64,000 bases of DNA, from assembly GCA_038209775.1 (NCBI GenBank), contig JBBQXK010000003.1:62001-126000 (forward strand), given 5' to 3'. This document shows, in pieces, positions 52,971 to 61,452 of this stretch. Each line of letters starts with the position of its first letter. Within the stretch, counting starts at the first letter, position 1. The notes under the pieces are model-generated. The model had not been told where the DNA came from and searched no databases. It saw only the letters and a list, made by a program, of their open reading frames with translations. The DNA is from JBBQXK01 sp038209775 (GTDB lineage Bacteria; Pseudomonadota; Alphaproteobacteria; Rhodobacterales; Rhodobacteraceae). The translations under genes and the position numbers were made by a program.

Positions 52971-54269
52971 CTATTTCTCGGGGATCAGTCCGCGCGGGCT
53001 GAAGCGCAGGACCAGCAGCAGGATCACCCCCATCGTGACCAGCCGCATATGCGCGGCGCTGTCCTGAAGGCTGGTTTTGAGCCAGCCTTCGGCCATGCCG
53101 GATGTCACCGTGTCGGTGATCCACAGCCCGATGGGTTCGACCATGATCCATAGCCACCAGATGAGGAACGCGCCCAGCATCGAGCCCCAGTTGTTGCCCG
53201 ATCCGCCGACGATGACCATGACCCAGATCAGGAAGGTATAGCGCAGGGGGGTGTAGCTGGTGGGGGTCAGTTGCCCGTCAAGCGTGGTCATCATTGCACC
53301 TGCGATGCCGATCACGGCGGAACCGAGGATGAAGATTTGCAGGTGGCGGCGGGTGACGTCCTTGCCCATCGCCTCAGCCGCCACCTCGTTGTCGCGGATG
53401 GCGCGCATCATCCGGCCCCAGGGGCTGTTGAGCGCCATTTCGCATAGCCAGATGAGCAAAAGGAGGACCGTCAGGAACAGGCCGGCATAGCAAAGCTTGA
53501 CCACGATCGACGACGTGGTGACGGGATCGAAGCCCCAGCTTGCGGCCCAGTCAAGAAAGCCCTGGTTCTTTTGCAGGTCCACCTCATAGGGCACCGGGCG
53601 GGGCAGCGAAATGATGTTCTTGACGCCGCGCGCCAGCCAATCCTCGTTCTTCATCACCGACAGGATGATTTCAGCGATGCCAAGGGTGGCGATGGCCAGA
53701 TAGTCAGACCGCAGGCCAAGGGCCGTCTTGCCGATGGCCCAGGCGGCAAGGGCGGCCAGCAGGCCACCCACCGGCCACGACAGAAGGGATGGCAGGCCAA
53801 GCCCACCGATGTTGCCGGCGGTGGCGGGGTTGTTCGCCTCGACCCCCGAAGCGGCCGGGTCAAACACCGCGCGGTAGGCGAAGTAGCCGCCGACCAAGAG
53901 CACCAGCATCACCACCTTGCGCAAGGTGCCGGGTGCCATGCGGGTGTGCACGATGACCGCCGCCGCGATGGTGGCGGCACCCATCATCAGGCCCAGCACG
54001 ATCCCCGGCCCGCCCGCCTGCCAGCCGGCGGGCACCGGTGACGCTGACACCAGCACCACCGCCAGCCCGCCAAGCGCCACGAACCCCATGACGCCGACGT
54101 TGAAGAGGCCGGCATAGCCCCACAGCATGTTCACCCCAAGCGCCATGATCGCCGACACAAGCGCCATGTTCAGGATGCCCAGCGACGAGTTCCAGCTTTG
54201 GAAAACGCCGGTGATGATGAACAGCCCTGCCACAAAGGCAAACAGAAGGGGGGTGCGCAGCTTTGTCAT
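52971..54269 (-). CDS. Branched-chain-type ABC transporter permease (LivM-like)
   Basis: A 432-residue inner-membrane permease of the HAAT class. The LivM signature region is FNVGVMGFVALGGLAVVLV near residue 60, with GLRSDYLAIATLGIAEI and AIRDNEVAAEAMGKD further on. At 432 residues it is longer than typical LivM proteins (about 320-420); the extra length comes mainly from additional hydrophobic segments between about 90 and 190. The ATG overlaps the stop of the upstream permease gene by four bases. It forms the channel with the LivH-like protein. Confidence 0.9.
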   Translation of the reverse strand: MTKLRTPLLFAFVAGLFIITGVFQSWNSSLGILNMALVSAIMALGVNMLWGYAGLFNVGVMGFVALGGLAVVLVSASPVPAGWQAGGPGIVLGLMMGAATIAAAVIVHTRMAPGTLRKVVMLVLLVGGYFAYRAVFDPAASGVEANNPATAGNIGGLGLPSLLSWPVGGLLAALAAWAIGKTALGLRSDYLAIATLGIAEIILSVMKNEDWLARGVKNIISLPRPVPYEVDLQKNQGFLDWAASWGFDPVTTSSIVVKLCYAGLFLTVLLLLIWLCEMALNSPWGRMMRAIRDNEVAAEAMGKDVTRRHLQIFILGSAVIGIAGAMMTTLDGQLTPTSYTPLRYTFLIWVMVIVGGSGNNWGSMLGAFLIWWLWIMVEPIGLWITDTVTSGMAEGWLKTSLQDSAAHMRLVTMGVILLLVLRFSPRGLIPEK

Positions 54270-55276
54270 ATCGTCTTGCCCTTGAACAGGCCCGTGGGCA
54301 GGAACAGAAGAACGATGATCAGGATGGTGAAGCTGACCGCGAATTTGTAGTCGGTGGACAAAAGCTGCACCAATCCATCGGGGGCAAGGCTTTCGGGCAT
54401 GAGGTACCCAAGCACCTTTTTCCATGCGTAGGTCACCGTCACCTCGGAAAACGCGATGACAAAGCCGCCCGCGATGGCCCCGAGGGGGGAGCCGAGGCCG
54501 CCGACGATGGCGGCGGCAAAGATCGGCAGCAGAAGCTGGAAATAGGTGAAGGGGCGGAACGATTTGTCGAGGCCGTAGAGGACGCCTGCGATAGTGGCCA
54601 TTGCAGCGACCAGCACCCATGTGACGGCCACCACCCGGTCGGGGTTGATGCCGGAGAGGAGCGCCAGATCCTCGTTGTCAGAGAAGGCGCGCATGGATTT
54701 GCCGGTGCGGGTCTTGTTCAGGAACCAGAACAGGAAGGCCACGGTGATGATCGCCGTGACCACCGTGACCGCCTGTGTCGTGCGGATCGACAGGCCTTCG
54801 TCGAGGCCGGTCATCGTCTTGAAATCGGCGGCCGAAATGATGAACCGCGCGCCGTCGGCAAAGTTCTGGTCGGCGGTGCCGATGATGAACCGCACGATGC
54901 CGTTCATGATGAACATGACGCCCAGCGACACGATCACCAGAATGGCCGGCGAGGCGCGTTGCTTGCGGTAGAAGCGATAGACGATGCGGTCGGTGCCCAG
55001 AACGAACAGCGCCGTTGCCGCGATGCCGACGGGCAGCGCCAGAAGGGCAGTCGGCAGCGGGCCGAACCCGATGCCCGCCGATTGCAGCGCCCAAGTGCAC
55101 AGGATCACCACGGTGGTGCCCAGTGCCATGGTGTCGCCGTGCGCGAAGTTCGAGAACCGCAGGATGCCGTAGATCAGCGTCACCCCAAGTGCACCAAGGG
55201 CAAGTTGCGCGCCGTAAGCGGTGCCGGGGATGACGACGAAGTTGAGGAAGGCCACAATGGCGTTCAGGATGTCCAT
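54266..55276 (-). CDS. Branched-chain-type ABC transporter permease (LivH-like)
   Basis: A 336-residue permease with about eight or nine helices. The LivH-type sections are GAQLALGALGVTLIYGILRF, FAHGDTMALG, MRAFSDNEDLALLSGINPDR and FAAAIVGGLGSPLGAIAGGF. It pairs with the LivM-like protein in the membrane. Its ATG overlaps the stop of the preceding 128-residue secreted-protein gene by one base (TAATG), so that small gene is firmly part of the operon. Confidence 0.92.
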   Translation of the reverse strand: MDILNAIVAFLNFVVIPGTAYGAQLALGALGVTLIYGILRFSNFAHGDTMALGTTVVILCTWALQSAGIGFGPLPTALLALPVGIAATALFVLGTDRIVYRFYRKQRASPAILVIVSLGVMFIMNGIVRFIIGTADQNFADGARFIISAADFKTMTGLDEGLSIRTTQAVTVVTAIITVAFLFWFLNKTRTGKSMRAFSDNEDLALLSGINPDRVVAVTWVLVAAMATIAGVLYGLDKSFRPFTYFQLLLPIFAAAIVGGLGSPLGAIAGGFVIAFSEVTVTYAWKKVLGYLMPESLAPDGLVQLLSTDYKFAVSFTILIIVLLFLPTGLFKGKTI

Positions 55277-55662
55277 TAGTCGTCCTGCCTTTCGCAGGTT
55301 CCCCTGACGGCAGTGGCCCAGTTGCGACCTGCGTCGACTTCGTGTGTCGTTAGCGTCACGGTGTCGTCGGTGAATAGAGTGACAAAACCCACCGACCCGC
55401 CGACAATTGGGACGACGAAGCTACGAGCGCTTGTGTCCATCTCGATAAAGCGAAGGCTCAGTCGCCCTGCCTCGCTGGCACCGTCGAAGAGAACCAACTC
55501 ACCGGTCGAGCCGTCTATGGGAATGTCCAGTCTTGCGGCAGTTGGTCCTGGGGACGTGTCGCAGGTTCCAGGTGTCTTGCAGAAGATCGTTAGGCTGCAC
55601 GCCCAAGTTTCTGCGACCACCGGGTAAGGCAGCAGCAGCAGGACGAAGGCTAGTCTTTTCAT
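55276..55662 (-). CDS. Hypothetical small secreted protein in the ABC-importer operon (128 aa)
   Basis: Not recognised. A signal peptide (KRLAFVLLLLPYPVVAET) precedes a mature part of about 110 residues with four cysteines (WACSLTIFCKTPGTCDTSPG and RGTCERQDD), which could make two disulfides in the periplasm. The middle is beta-like (GRLSLRFIEMD, SVGFVTLFTDDTVTLTT). The gene fits tightly between livF-like (4-base gap) and livH-like (1-base overlap) genes. A role in transport is suggested only by position. Confidence 0.75.
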   Translation of the reverse strand: MKRLAFVLLLLPYPVVAETWACSLTIFCKTPGTCDTSPGPTAARLDIPIDGSTGELVLFDGASEAGRLSLRFIEMDTSARSFVVPIVGGSVGFVTLFTDDTVTLTTHEVDAGRNWATAVRGTCERQDD

Positions 55663-55666
55663 GCTC

Positions 55667-56377
55667 TCATCCCCCCAGAAAACTGCGCCGCACCTCGGGG
55701 TCGGCCAGCAATGCCGCCCCGGTGTCGGTGAAACGGTTCGTGCCCTGCACCAGCACATAGCCCCGGTCAGCGATGGCCAGGGCCTGCCGCGCGTTCTGTT
55801 CCACCATCAGGATGGAGATGCCGGTGCGGGCCACCTCGATGATGCGGTCGAAAAGTTCGTCCATCACGATGGGGCTGACGCCGGCGGTGGGTTCGTCCAG
55901 CATCAGGACCTTGGGTTGCGTCATCAGCGCGCGGCCAACGGCCACCTGCTGACGCTGGCCACCCGACAACTCGCCCGCCGCCTGCAGGCGTTTGGTCTTG
56001 AGGATGGGGAACAGGGTATAGACCTGATCCAGCGTGCCCTTGATGTTGTCGCGGCGCAGGAAGGCGCCCATTTCAAGGTTTTCCTCGACGCTCATCGAGG
56101 TGAAGATGTTTTGCGTTTGTGGGACAAAAGCCATGCCCTTGGCGACGCGCGCCTGTGGCGACAGGGTGGTGATATCCTCGCCCATCAGGCGCACATGGCC
56201 GCCGCGCAGTTTCAGCATGCCGAACACGGCCTTCATCGCGGTGGACTTGCCGGCACCGTTCGGGCCGACGATGACGGCGATCTGGCCGGGTTCGACCGCA
56301 ATGGTGCAGCCGTGCAGGATGTCGGCCCCGCCGTAGCCGCCGGTCATCCCGTCACCAATGAGGAAGGGTTCCGCCAT
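55667..56377 (-). CDS. Branched-chain-type ABC transporter ATP-binding protein (LivF-like)
   Basis: A 236-residue ATPase. Walker A is GPNGAGKSTAMKAVFG, the signature is LSGGQRQQVAVGRAL and Walker B is VLMLDEPTAGVSP. Its compact length and the GGYGGADILHGC start fit LivF. It drives transport together with the LivG-like ATPase. Small secreted-protein genes lie on both sides of it within the operon. Confidence 0.93.
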   Translation of the reverse strand: MAEPFLIGDGMTGGYGGADILHGCTIAVEPGQIAVIVGPNGAGKSTAMKAVFGMLKLRGGHVRLMGEDITTLSPQARVAKGMAFVPQTQNIFTSMSVEENLEMGAFLRRDNIKGTLDQVYTLFPILKTKRLQAAGELSGGQRQQVAVGRALMTQPKVLMLDEPTAGVSPIVMDELFDRIIEVARTGISILMVEQNARQALAIADRGYVLVQGTNRFTDTGAALLADPEVRRSFLGG

Positions 56378-56380
56378 CGC

Positions 56381-56887
56381 TCAGTTCCCCGCCGTGTCGG
56401 GTGTGAGACGGACCAGTTCCAGATATCCTTGCGACAGCATCCTGATTGTATCCAAGGGCGTATCGGCGGGGGCCCGCACCATGATCATGATCCGCTCTGT
56501 ACCCGCATCGGCGATCATCGTGACCCGCAGTTCCGGTTTTTCATTGAACGTGACCATGTCGATGCTGCGCACCACCGATAATGTCGGATGGGCGGGGCGG
56601 TCGCGTTCGATGGGTGCGACCGGAGCCACTTCGTGCACGCCCGCCAGTCCCGCGGCCAACTCGGCCTCGATGGAAAGCTTTGGATCGTGGGCAAGGTATT
56701 CCTCGAACCCCTCATAGCCGATCTTGCCTAGATAGAGCGTGGCACTGTCGCCGCCCTGTTCCCACCGGCCCTTGGCCCAGTCGGTGCCTTCGGTGCAAAG
56801 TTCAAAGTGCTGGGTCAGGTACGCGCAGGCCGTGGCCATGCCCGGCATCATCGCGGCCACCGCTGCGGCAAGTGCGGCGCGCCTCAC
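56381..56887 (-). CDS. Hypothetical secreted protein in the ABC-importer operon (168 aa)
   Basis: Not recognised. The GTG start at 56887 overlaps the livG-like stop by four bases (GTGA). It gives a signal peptide (RRAALAAAVAAMMPGMATA) followed by about 145 residues with two cysteines close to the N-terminus (ACAYLTQHFELCTEG). The mature part has FEEYLAHDPKLSIEAELAAG and a beta-like second half (DMVTFNEKPELRVTMIADAG, RIMIMVRAPADTPLDTIRML). It ends three bases before the livF-like gene. There is no similarity I can see to the other small protein. Confidence 0.75.
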   Translation of the reverse strand: MRRAALAAAVAAMMPGMATACAYLTQHFELCTEGTDWAKGRWEQGGDSATLYLGKIGYEGFEEYLAHDPKLSIEAELAAGLAGVHEVAPVAPIERDRPAHPTLSVVRSIDMVTFNEKPELRVTMIADAGTERIMIMVRAPADTPLDTIRMLSQGYLELVRLTPDTAGN

Positions 56888-57669
56888 GCCGCCCCCTCCT
56901 TGACCTTGTTCTTCAGTCCGGTGCCCAGATAGGCCTCGATCACCCGATCGTCGTTCTTGACCTCGTCGGGGGTACCCTGCGCCAGAACCCGCCCCTCGGC
57001 CATCACGATGACCGGGTTGCACAGGCGGGCGATGAAATCCATGTCGTGTTCGATCACGCAGAACGTGTAGCCGCGTTCCTTGTTCAGGCGGATGATTGCG
57101 TCGCCGATGGTGTTCAGAAGGGTGCGGTTCACGCCGGCACCCACCTCGTCCAGAAACACGATGCGGGCATCGACCATCATGGTGCGGCCCAGTTCCAGAA
57201 GTTTCTTCTGACCGCCCGAGATCTGGCTGGCCTTCTGGTCGGCCAGATGGCTGATCGTCAGAAACTCCAGCACTTCATCGGCCTTGTCGCGGATACGCCG
57301 TTCCTCAAGGCTGACGGCACCGCGGCGGAAACAGGCGTTCCACAGGGTTTCGCCAGACTGCCGGGCGGGCACCATCATCAGGTTCTCCCGCACCGTCATC
57401 GAGCCAAATTCATGCGCGATCTGGAAGGTTCGGAGCAGGCCCTTGTGGAACAGGTCGTGCGGCGGCAGGCCGGTGATATCCTCGCCCGCCATGGTGACGC
57501 GGCCACTCGTGGGCGGCAGGCGGCCGGCGATGACGTTGAAAAGGGTGGTCTTGCCGGCACCATTCGGGCCGATAAGGCCGGTGATCGACCCTTCGGCAAT
57601 GGTCATCGACGCGCCATCGACGGCGTGAAAGCCGCCGAAATGCTTGTGCAGATTTTCGACGCCGATCAT
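56884..57669 (-). CDS. Branched-chain-type ABC transporter ATP-binding protein (LivG-like)
   Basis: A 261-residue ATPase. Walker A is GPNGAGKTTLFNVIAG, the signature motif is ISGGQKKLLELGR and the Walker B region reads VFLDEVGAGVNRTLL, where the usual DEP is DEV. The second ATPase of the importer, it starts at 57669 (MIGVENLHKHFGG). A 12-base-pair hairpin lies between it and the binding-protein gene upstream. Confidence 0.93.
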   Translation of the reverse strand: MIGVENLHKHFGGFHAVDGASMTIAEGSITGLIGPNGAGKTTLFNVIAGRLPPTSGRVTMAGEDITGLPPHDLFHKGLLRTFQIAHEFGSMTVRENLMMVPARQSGETLWNACFRRGAVSLEERRIRDKADEVLEFLTISHLADQKASQISGGQKKLLELGRTMMVDARIVFLDEVGAGVNRTLLNTIGDAIIRLNKERGYTFCVIEHDMDFIARLCNPVIVMAEGRVLAQGTPDEVKNDDRVIEAYLGTGLKNKVKEGAA

Positions 57670-57746
57670 GCGGTCGTCTTCTCCCCATCCCGCCGCGGGC
57701 TTCTTGCCTTGTGGCAGTGCCCCGGTCGCAATTCTTCGATGTGGCA

Positions 57747-57775
57747 ACGGCCCGGAGGATGCACCTCCGGGCCGT
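57747..57775. other. 12-base-pair hairpin between binding-protein and ATPase genes
   Basis: ACGGCCCGGAGG (57747-57758) pairs perfectly with CCTCCGGGCCGT (57764-57775) around loop ATGCA. There is no T tract in the direction of transcription. Hairpins at this place often protect the binding-protein mRNA and reduce read-through, so that the binding protein is made in excess. Confidence 0.65.
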
Positions 57776-57797
57776 CACAATGCGCGTCAGCCCGCGT

Positions 57798-58979
57798 TCA
57801 GCGGAAGCCCACGGTTTCGTTCTTGCCGCCCTTGACCTCGAACTGGCGATAGCGCCCGGCGCTTTCGCCCGGCCCGATCAACTCAACCGCCGTCGCACCT
57901 TCGTAGTCGATGTCGGTGCCGGCCGCGAGCAGTTCCAACCCCTTGGCCAGTTCGCCCGGATAGATCTTTTCGCCCGGGGCGTTGGCGACTTCCATCACCT
58001 TGGCCTTGTACATCGCCGGATCGGACGACCCCGCCGCCTGCATCGCAAGGGCAAAGAGCGCCGCCGCGTCATAGGATTCGGGGGTATAGGCGTTGGCGCC
58101 GTCAAAGCCCGCCGCCTTGCCCATTTCGATCAGGGTCGCAGCACCGGTCGAATCCGAACCCGCGATCTGGCCGTAAGAGCCGTCAAGGGCCGCACCGATG
58201 GCCGTGGGCAGTGACTCGCCGTACATGCCGCCGGGCAGGCCGAAGGTCGAGAAAGCGCCACTGTCGAGCGAGGCCTGGATGATGCCCTTGCCGCCCTGAT
58301 CGAGATAGCCCGCCACCACCAGAAGGTCACCGCCGGCCGAGGCCAGTGCGGCCACTTCCGCCGAATAGTCGGCCTTGCCGTCTTCGTGTGCCGCGTTGAT
58401 CGTCACGGTTCCGCCGACGGCGGTGAACGATGACGCGATGGCCTCGGCCAGACCCTTGCCATAGTCGTTGTTGGTGTAGGTCAGGGCAATCGACTTGACG
58501 CCCTTTTCGGTCAGGATGTCGGCCATCACCTGACCTTCGCGTGCGTCCGAGGGTGCTGTGCGGAAGAACAGGCCGTCATCCTCGGCCGTCGACAGCGCGG
58601 GCGAGGTGGCGGCGGGCGAGATCATCACCATGCCATTCGGACGCGCCACATTTTGCAGAACCGCGCCGGTCACGCCGGAACAGTCGCCGCCGACGATGCC
58701 CTTGACGCCATCGGCGATCAGGCGTTCCGCCGCAGCCGTACCGGCCGCCGCATCACCGCAGGTCGAATCGGCGCGGTCAGCGACCAGCGTCGAGCCGCCC
58801 AGCAGTTTGCCGGAATCGTTCACTTCCTTCATCGCCAGTTCCGCCGCCGCCGCCATGTCGGGCGTCAGCGATTCGATGGGGCCGGTAAAGCCGATCAGAA
58901 TCCCCAGTTTGATTTCTTCGGACATTGCAGCCCCGGCGCAAAGCGCGGTGGCGGCGGTTGCAAGCAGCAGTTTTTTCAT
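57798..58979 (-). CDS. Periplasmic substrate-binding protein of the branched-chain-type importer (LivK-like)
   Basis: A 393-residue periplasmic binding protein. Signal peptide KKLLLATAATALCAGAAMS, then two lobes typical of the leucine/isoleucine/valine-binding type: EIKLGILIGFTGPIESLTPD, MVMISPAATSPALS and ALTYTNNDYGKGLAEA. Members bind amino acids, amides, urea or aromatic acids; the ligand is not obvious. It is the first gene of the operon livK-livG-hyp-livF-hyp-livH-livM-GcvT-family gene. The promoter must lie in the 218 bases before it, shared with the divergent sugar dehydrogenase gene. Confidence 0.92.
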   Translation of the reverse strand: MKKLLLATAATALCAGAAMSEEIKLGILIGFTGPIESLTPDMAAAAELAMKEVNDSGKLLGGSTLVADRADSTCGDAAAGTAAAERLIADGVKGIVGGDCSGVTGAVLQNVARPNGMVMISPAATSPALSTAEDDGLFFRTAPSDAREGQVMADILTEKGVKSIALTYTNNDYGKGLAEAIASSFTAVGGTVTINAAHEDGKADYSAEVAALASAGGDLLVVAGYLDQGGKGIIQASLDSGAFSTFGLPGGMYGESLPTAIGAALDGSYGQIAGSDSTGAATLIEMGKAAGFDGANAYTPESYDAAALFALAMQAAGSSDPAMYKAKVMEVANAPGEKIYPGELAKGLELLAAGTDIDYEGATAVELIGPGESAGRYRQFEVKGGKNETVGFR

Positions 58980-59197
58980 TGGTCTCTCCCATGTTGGATC
59001 GAAATCCTGCCGGTGACGCTAATGCGGCCCTGCACAAAAGAAAAGCACTGTCCTTGTGCCCGCAGCGCAGCAATCGGTTTCCCCAAAGGCAGCCAATTGA
59101 CGCAAGCGTGACCGGCCGGTGCCCGCTGGCCGGTTGTCGCATGGCGGGCGGCGGCCCATCCTTTGGCCAATCCGTTCCCAGCCAAGGCACCGCCGCC

Positions 59198-60268
59198 ATG
59201 CCCGTGACCCGCCGCGACACGCTGTATCTTGGTCTTTCCATGCTGGCCCTTCCCGCCATCGTTCGCGCGGCGACGCCAATCACGATCACCCCGGTGATCG
59301 AAGGGCTGGAAGAGCCGTGGTCGCTGGGGTTTCTGCCCGACGGGCGCGTTGTGGTCACCGAGGTGGCAGGCAGGTTGCGGGTGTTTGCCGACGGCGGCGC
59401 GTTCGACGTGTCAGGCCTGCCCGATGTGGCGGTGGACGGGCAGGGTGGTCTCTTGGACGTGATGGTGCCGCGTGATTTCGCCGCAAGTGGGCGGTTGTGG
59501 TTCAGCTATGCCCATCCGGGTGCCGGGGGGGCGTCAACCGCACTTGGCCACGGTGTGCTGGACGGTGACCGCCTGACCGGGTTCACCCGGGTGCATGACG
59601 GCCCGCCGGTTGACGGGGGCCGCCATTTCGGATCGCGGATCGTCGAAGCGCCTGACGGGTCGGTGTTCCTGACCACGGGCGACCGGGGTGAGGGGGCACG
59701 GGCGCAGGATGCCGGCAGGCCCGAGGGCAAGGTGCTGCATTTCAGTGCAGACGGCGCGCCGTTGCCCAGTACCATTGCCGGTGGCATGCCGGGTCTTTGG
59801 TCGATGGGTCACCGCAATGTGCAAGGGGCCACGCTGGATGCCAAGGGGCGTCTCTGGACCGTCGAGCATGGGGCGCGGGGCGGTGACGAGTTGAACATGC
59901 CGCAGGCGGGGCGCAACTATGGCTGGCCGGTCATCACATATGGCGTGAACTATGACGGCCGGAAAATCGGCGAAGGGCAGGCGCGCGCGGGGATGGAACA
60001 GCCGGTTTACTACTGGGACCCGTCCATTGCGCCCTCGGGCCTTGCCATTGTGAAGGGGCGCGTGTTTGCCGACTGGCGCGGGCACGTGCTGACCGGCAGC
60101 CTGAACAGCGACCTTATAGCGCGGCTGGACGCGGACAACGGCTATGCCGAAACCCGGATTGAGACGGCTGAGACTGCCCGCGTCCGCGATATCCGCGAGG
60201 CACCGGACGGATCGCTGTGGTTCCTGTCGGTCGGTAACGGTGCCGCGTTCCGTATGACGCCGGGCTGA
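59198..60268 (+). CDS. PQQ-type soluble aldose/sugar dehydrogenase
   Basis: A 356-residue six-bladed beta-propeller of the glucose/sorbosone dehydrogenase family. The signal peptide has a twin-arginine-like start (VTRRDTLYLGLSMLALPAIV), so it is periplasmic. Characteristic parts are GLEEPWSLGFLPDGRVVVTE, GGLLDVMV, LWSMGHRNVQGATLD, VEHGARGGDELN, NYGWPVITYGVNYDG and the closing REAPDGSLWFLS. The family oxidises aldose sugars using PQQ; the substrate range here is unknown. It is divergent from the ABC-importer operon and convergent with the GlxA-type regulator. Confidence 0.88.
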   Translation: MPVTRRDTLYLGLSMLALPAIVRAATPITITPVIEGLEEPWSLGFLPDGRVVVTEVAGRLRVFADGGAFDVSGLPDVAVDGQGGLLDVMVPRDFAASGRLWFSYAHPGAGGASTALGHGVLDGDRLTGFTRVHDGPPVDGGRHFGSRIVEAPDGSVFLTTGDRGEGARAQDAGRPEGKVLHFSADGAPLPSTIAGGMPGLWSMGHRNVQGATLDAKGRLWTVEHGARGGDELNMPQAGRNYGWPVITYGVNYDGRKIGEGQARAGMEQPVYYWDPSIAPSGLAIVKGRVFADWRGHVLTGSLNSDLIARLDADNGYAETRIETAETARVRDIREAPDGSLWFLSVGNGAAFRMTPG

Positions 60269-60287
60269 CCCCGCCGCGCCTGCAAGT

Positions 60288-61316
60288 TCAGATCGACAGC
60301 CGCAGTGGCTGTGGTGCGCCCTGCGTCCCCCGCTCGCGGTAGGGCGTGGTCGAGTAGTGCGACCGGTAGCATTTCGAGAAGTGCGAGGGCGAGGCAAAGC
60401 CGCAGGCAAGGGCCACGTTGATGACGCTCATATCCGTCTGCATCAACAGGTTGCGGGCCTTTTGCAGGCGCAGTTCCATGTAGTATTTCTTGGGGCTGCG
60501 GTTCAGGTACCGGCGGAACAGGCGTTCCAGTTGCCGGGTGGACATGCCGACATCTTCGGCCAGATCGGCGGGGCTGATCGGCTCTTCGATGGCCGCTTCC
60601 ATCATCTGGATGACCTGGGACAGCTTGGGGTGCCGCACGCCGATGCGGGTGGGGATCGACAGACGCTGTGTGTCCTGATCGGTGCGGATGGTGGAATAGA
60701 TCAGAAGATCGGCCACGGTATTGGCCAGATCATTGCCGTGGTCGGTCGCAATCAGTTTCAGCACTAGGTCGATGGATGACGTGCCGCCGGCGGTGGTCAT
60801 CCGGTTGCCGTCCACCACGAACACCGATTTCGACAGCTTGACCTGTTCGAACTCCTCCAGAAACCCGTCGTGGTTTTCCCAGTGGATCGTCGCCTTTTTG
60901 CCATCCAGCAGCCCCGCCTTGGCCAGCGCATAGGCCCCGGTACACATGCCGCCGATGGTGTTGCCGCGCCGCGCCTCACGCCGCAGCCAGTTCAGGACGG
61001 GGCGGGTCGTCGTGCGGTGGATGTCGATGCCGCCGCAGACCAGAATGGTGTCGTCGCGGTCAACTTCCTCCAGCCCCATGTCCAGCCGGAACACGGCGCC
61101 GTTGGAACAGGTCACTTCCTGCCCGTTCTCGCCCGCCAGCCGCCAGTCGTACAATGGGCGGCCTGCGACGTAATTGGCCAGCCGCAAAGGCTCGATCGCG
61201 CAGGAAAAGGACAGCATGGTAAAGCGTTCCAGAAGAACGAAGACAAATCGCCTCGGCGCCTCGGGTTTCGAGGTGCTGCGGGCTTTCGGGGCTGGCGAGG
61301 ACATCTTGCGACCCAT
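60288..61316 (-). CDS. GlxA-family AraC-type transcriptional regulator
   Basis: A 342-residue regulator with an N-terminal DJ-1/PfpI-like sensor domain (RRFVFVLLERFTMLSFSCAI, with GGMCTGAYALAKAGLLDGKK around the nucleophile-elbow cysteine) and a C-terminal AraC helix-turn-helix pair (ISPADLAEDVGMSTRQLERL and VINVALACGFASPSHFSKCY). Relatives such as GbdR control glycine betaine, carnitine or arginine catabolism. The nearby dimethylglycine-dehydrogenase-like gene makes such a role conceivable, but the two are 7 kb apart. Starts at 61316 and 61304 are both possible. Confidence 0.85.
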   Translation of the reverse strand: MGRKMSSPAPKARSTSKPEAPRRFVFVLLERFTMLSFSCAIEPLRLANYVAGRPLYDWRLAGENGQEVTCSNGAVFRLDMGLEEVDRDDTILVCGGIDIHRTTTRPVLNWLRREARRGNTIGGMCTGAYALAKAGLLDGKKATIHWENHDGFLEEFEQVKLSKSVFVVDGNRMTTAGGTSSIDLVLKLIATDHGNDLANTVADLLIYSTIRTDQDTQRLSIPTRIGVRHPKLSQVIQMMEAAIEEPISPADLAEDVGMSTRQLERLFRRYLNRSPKKYYMELRLQKARNLLMQTDMSVINVALACGFASPSHFSKCYRSHYSTTPYRERGTQGAPQPLRLSI

Positions 61317-61452
61317 ATGTGTCGGTTCCAGCGCATCAAGACAGGAAAACGCGGGGCGGTGCAAGGGCCGCCATGCCCCGGTTTCGCCCTTTGCATCGCG
61401 CCCGCCTTTGCCTATACAGCGCGCCATCACGACCACGGACGGGAGAGACCCC

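Noticed and set aside
61174..61452. N-terminal extension of the DAHP synthase by 93 residues
   Set aside because: The extension lies opposite the regulator gene start, has no family-like residues, and a good ribosome site precedes the ATG at 61453.
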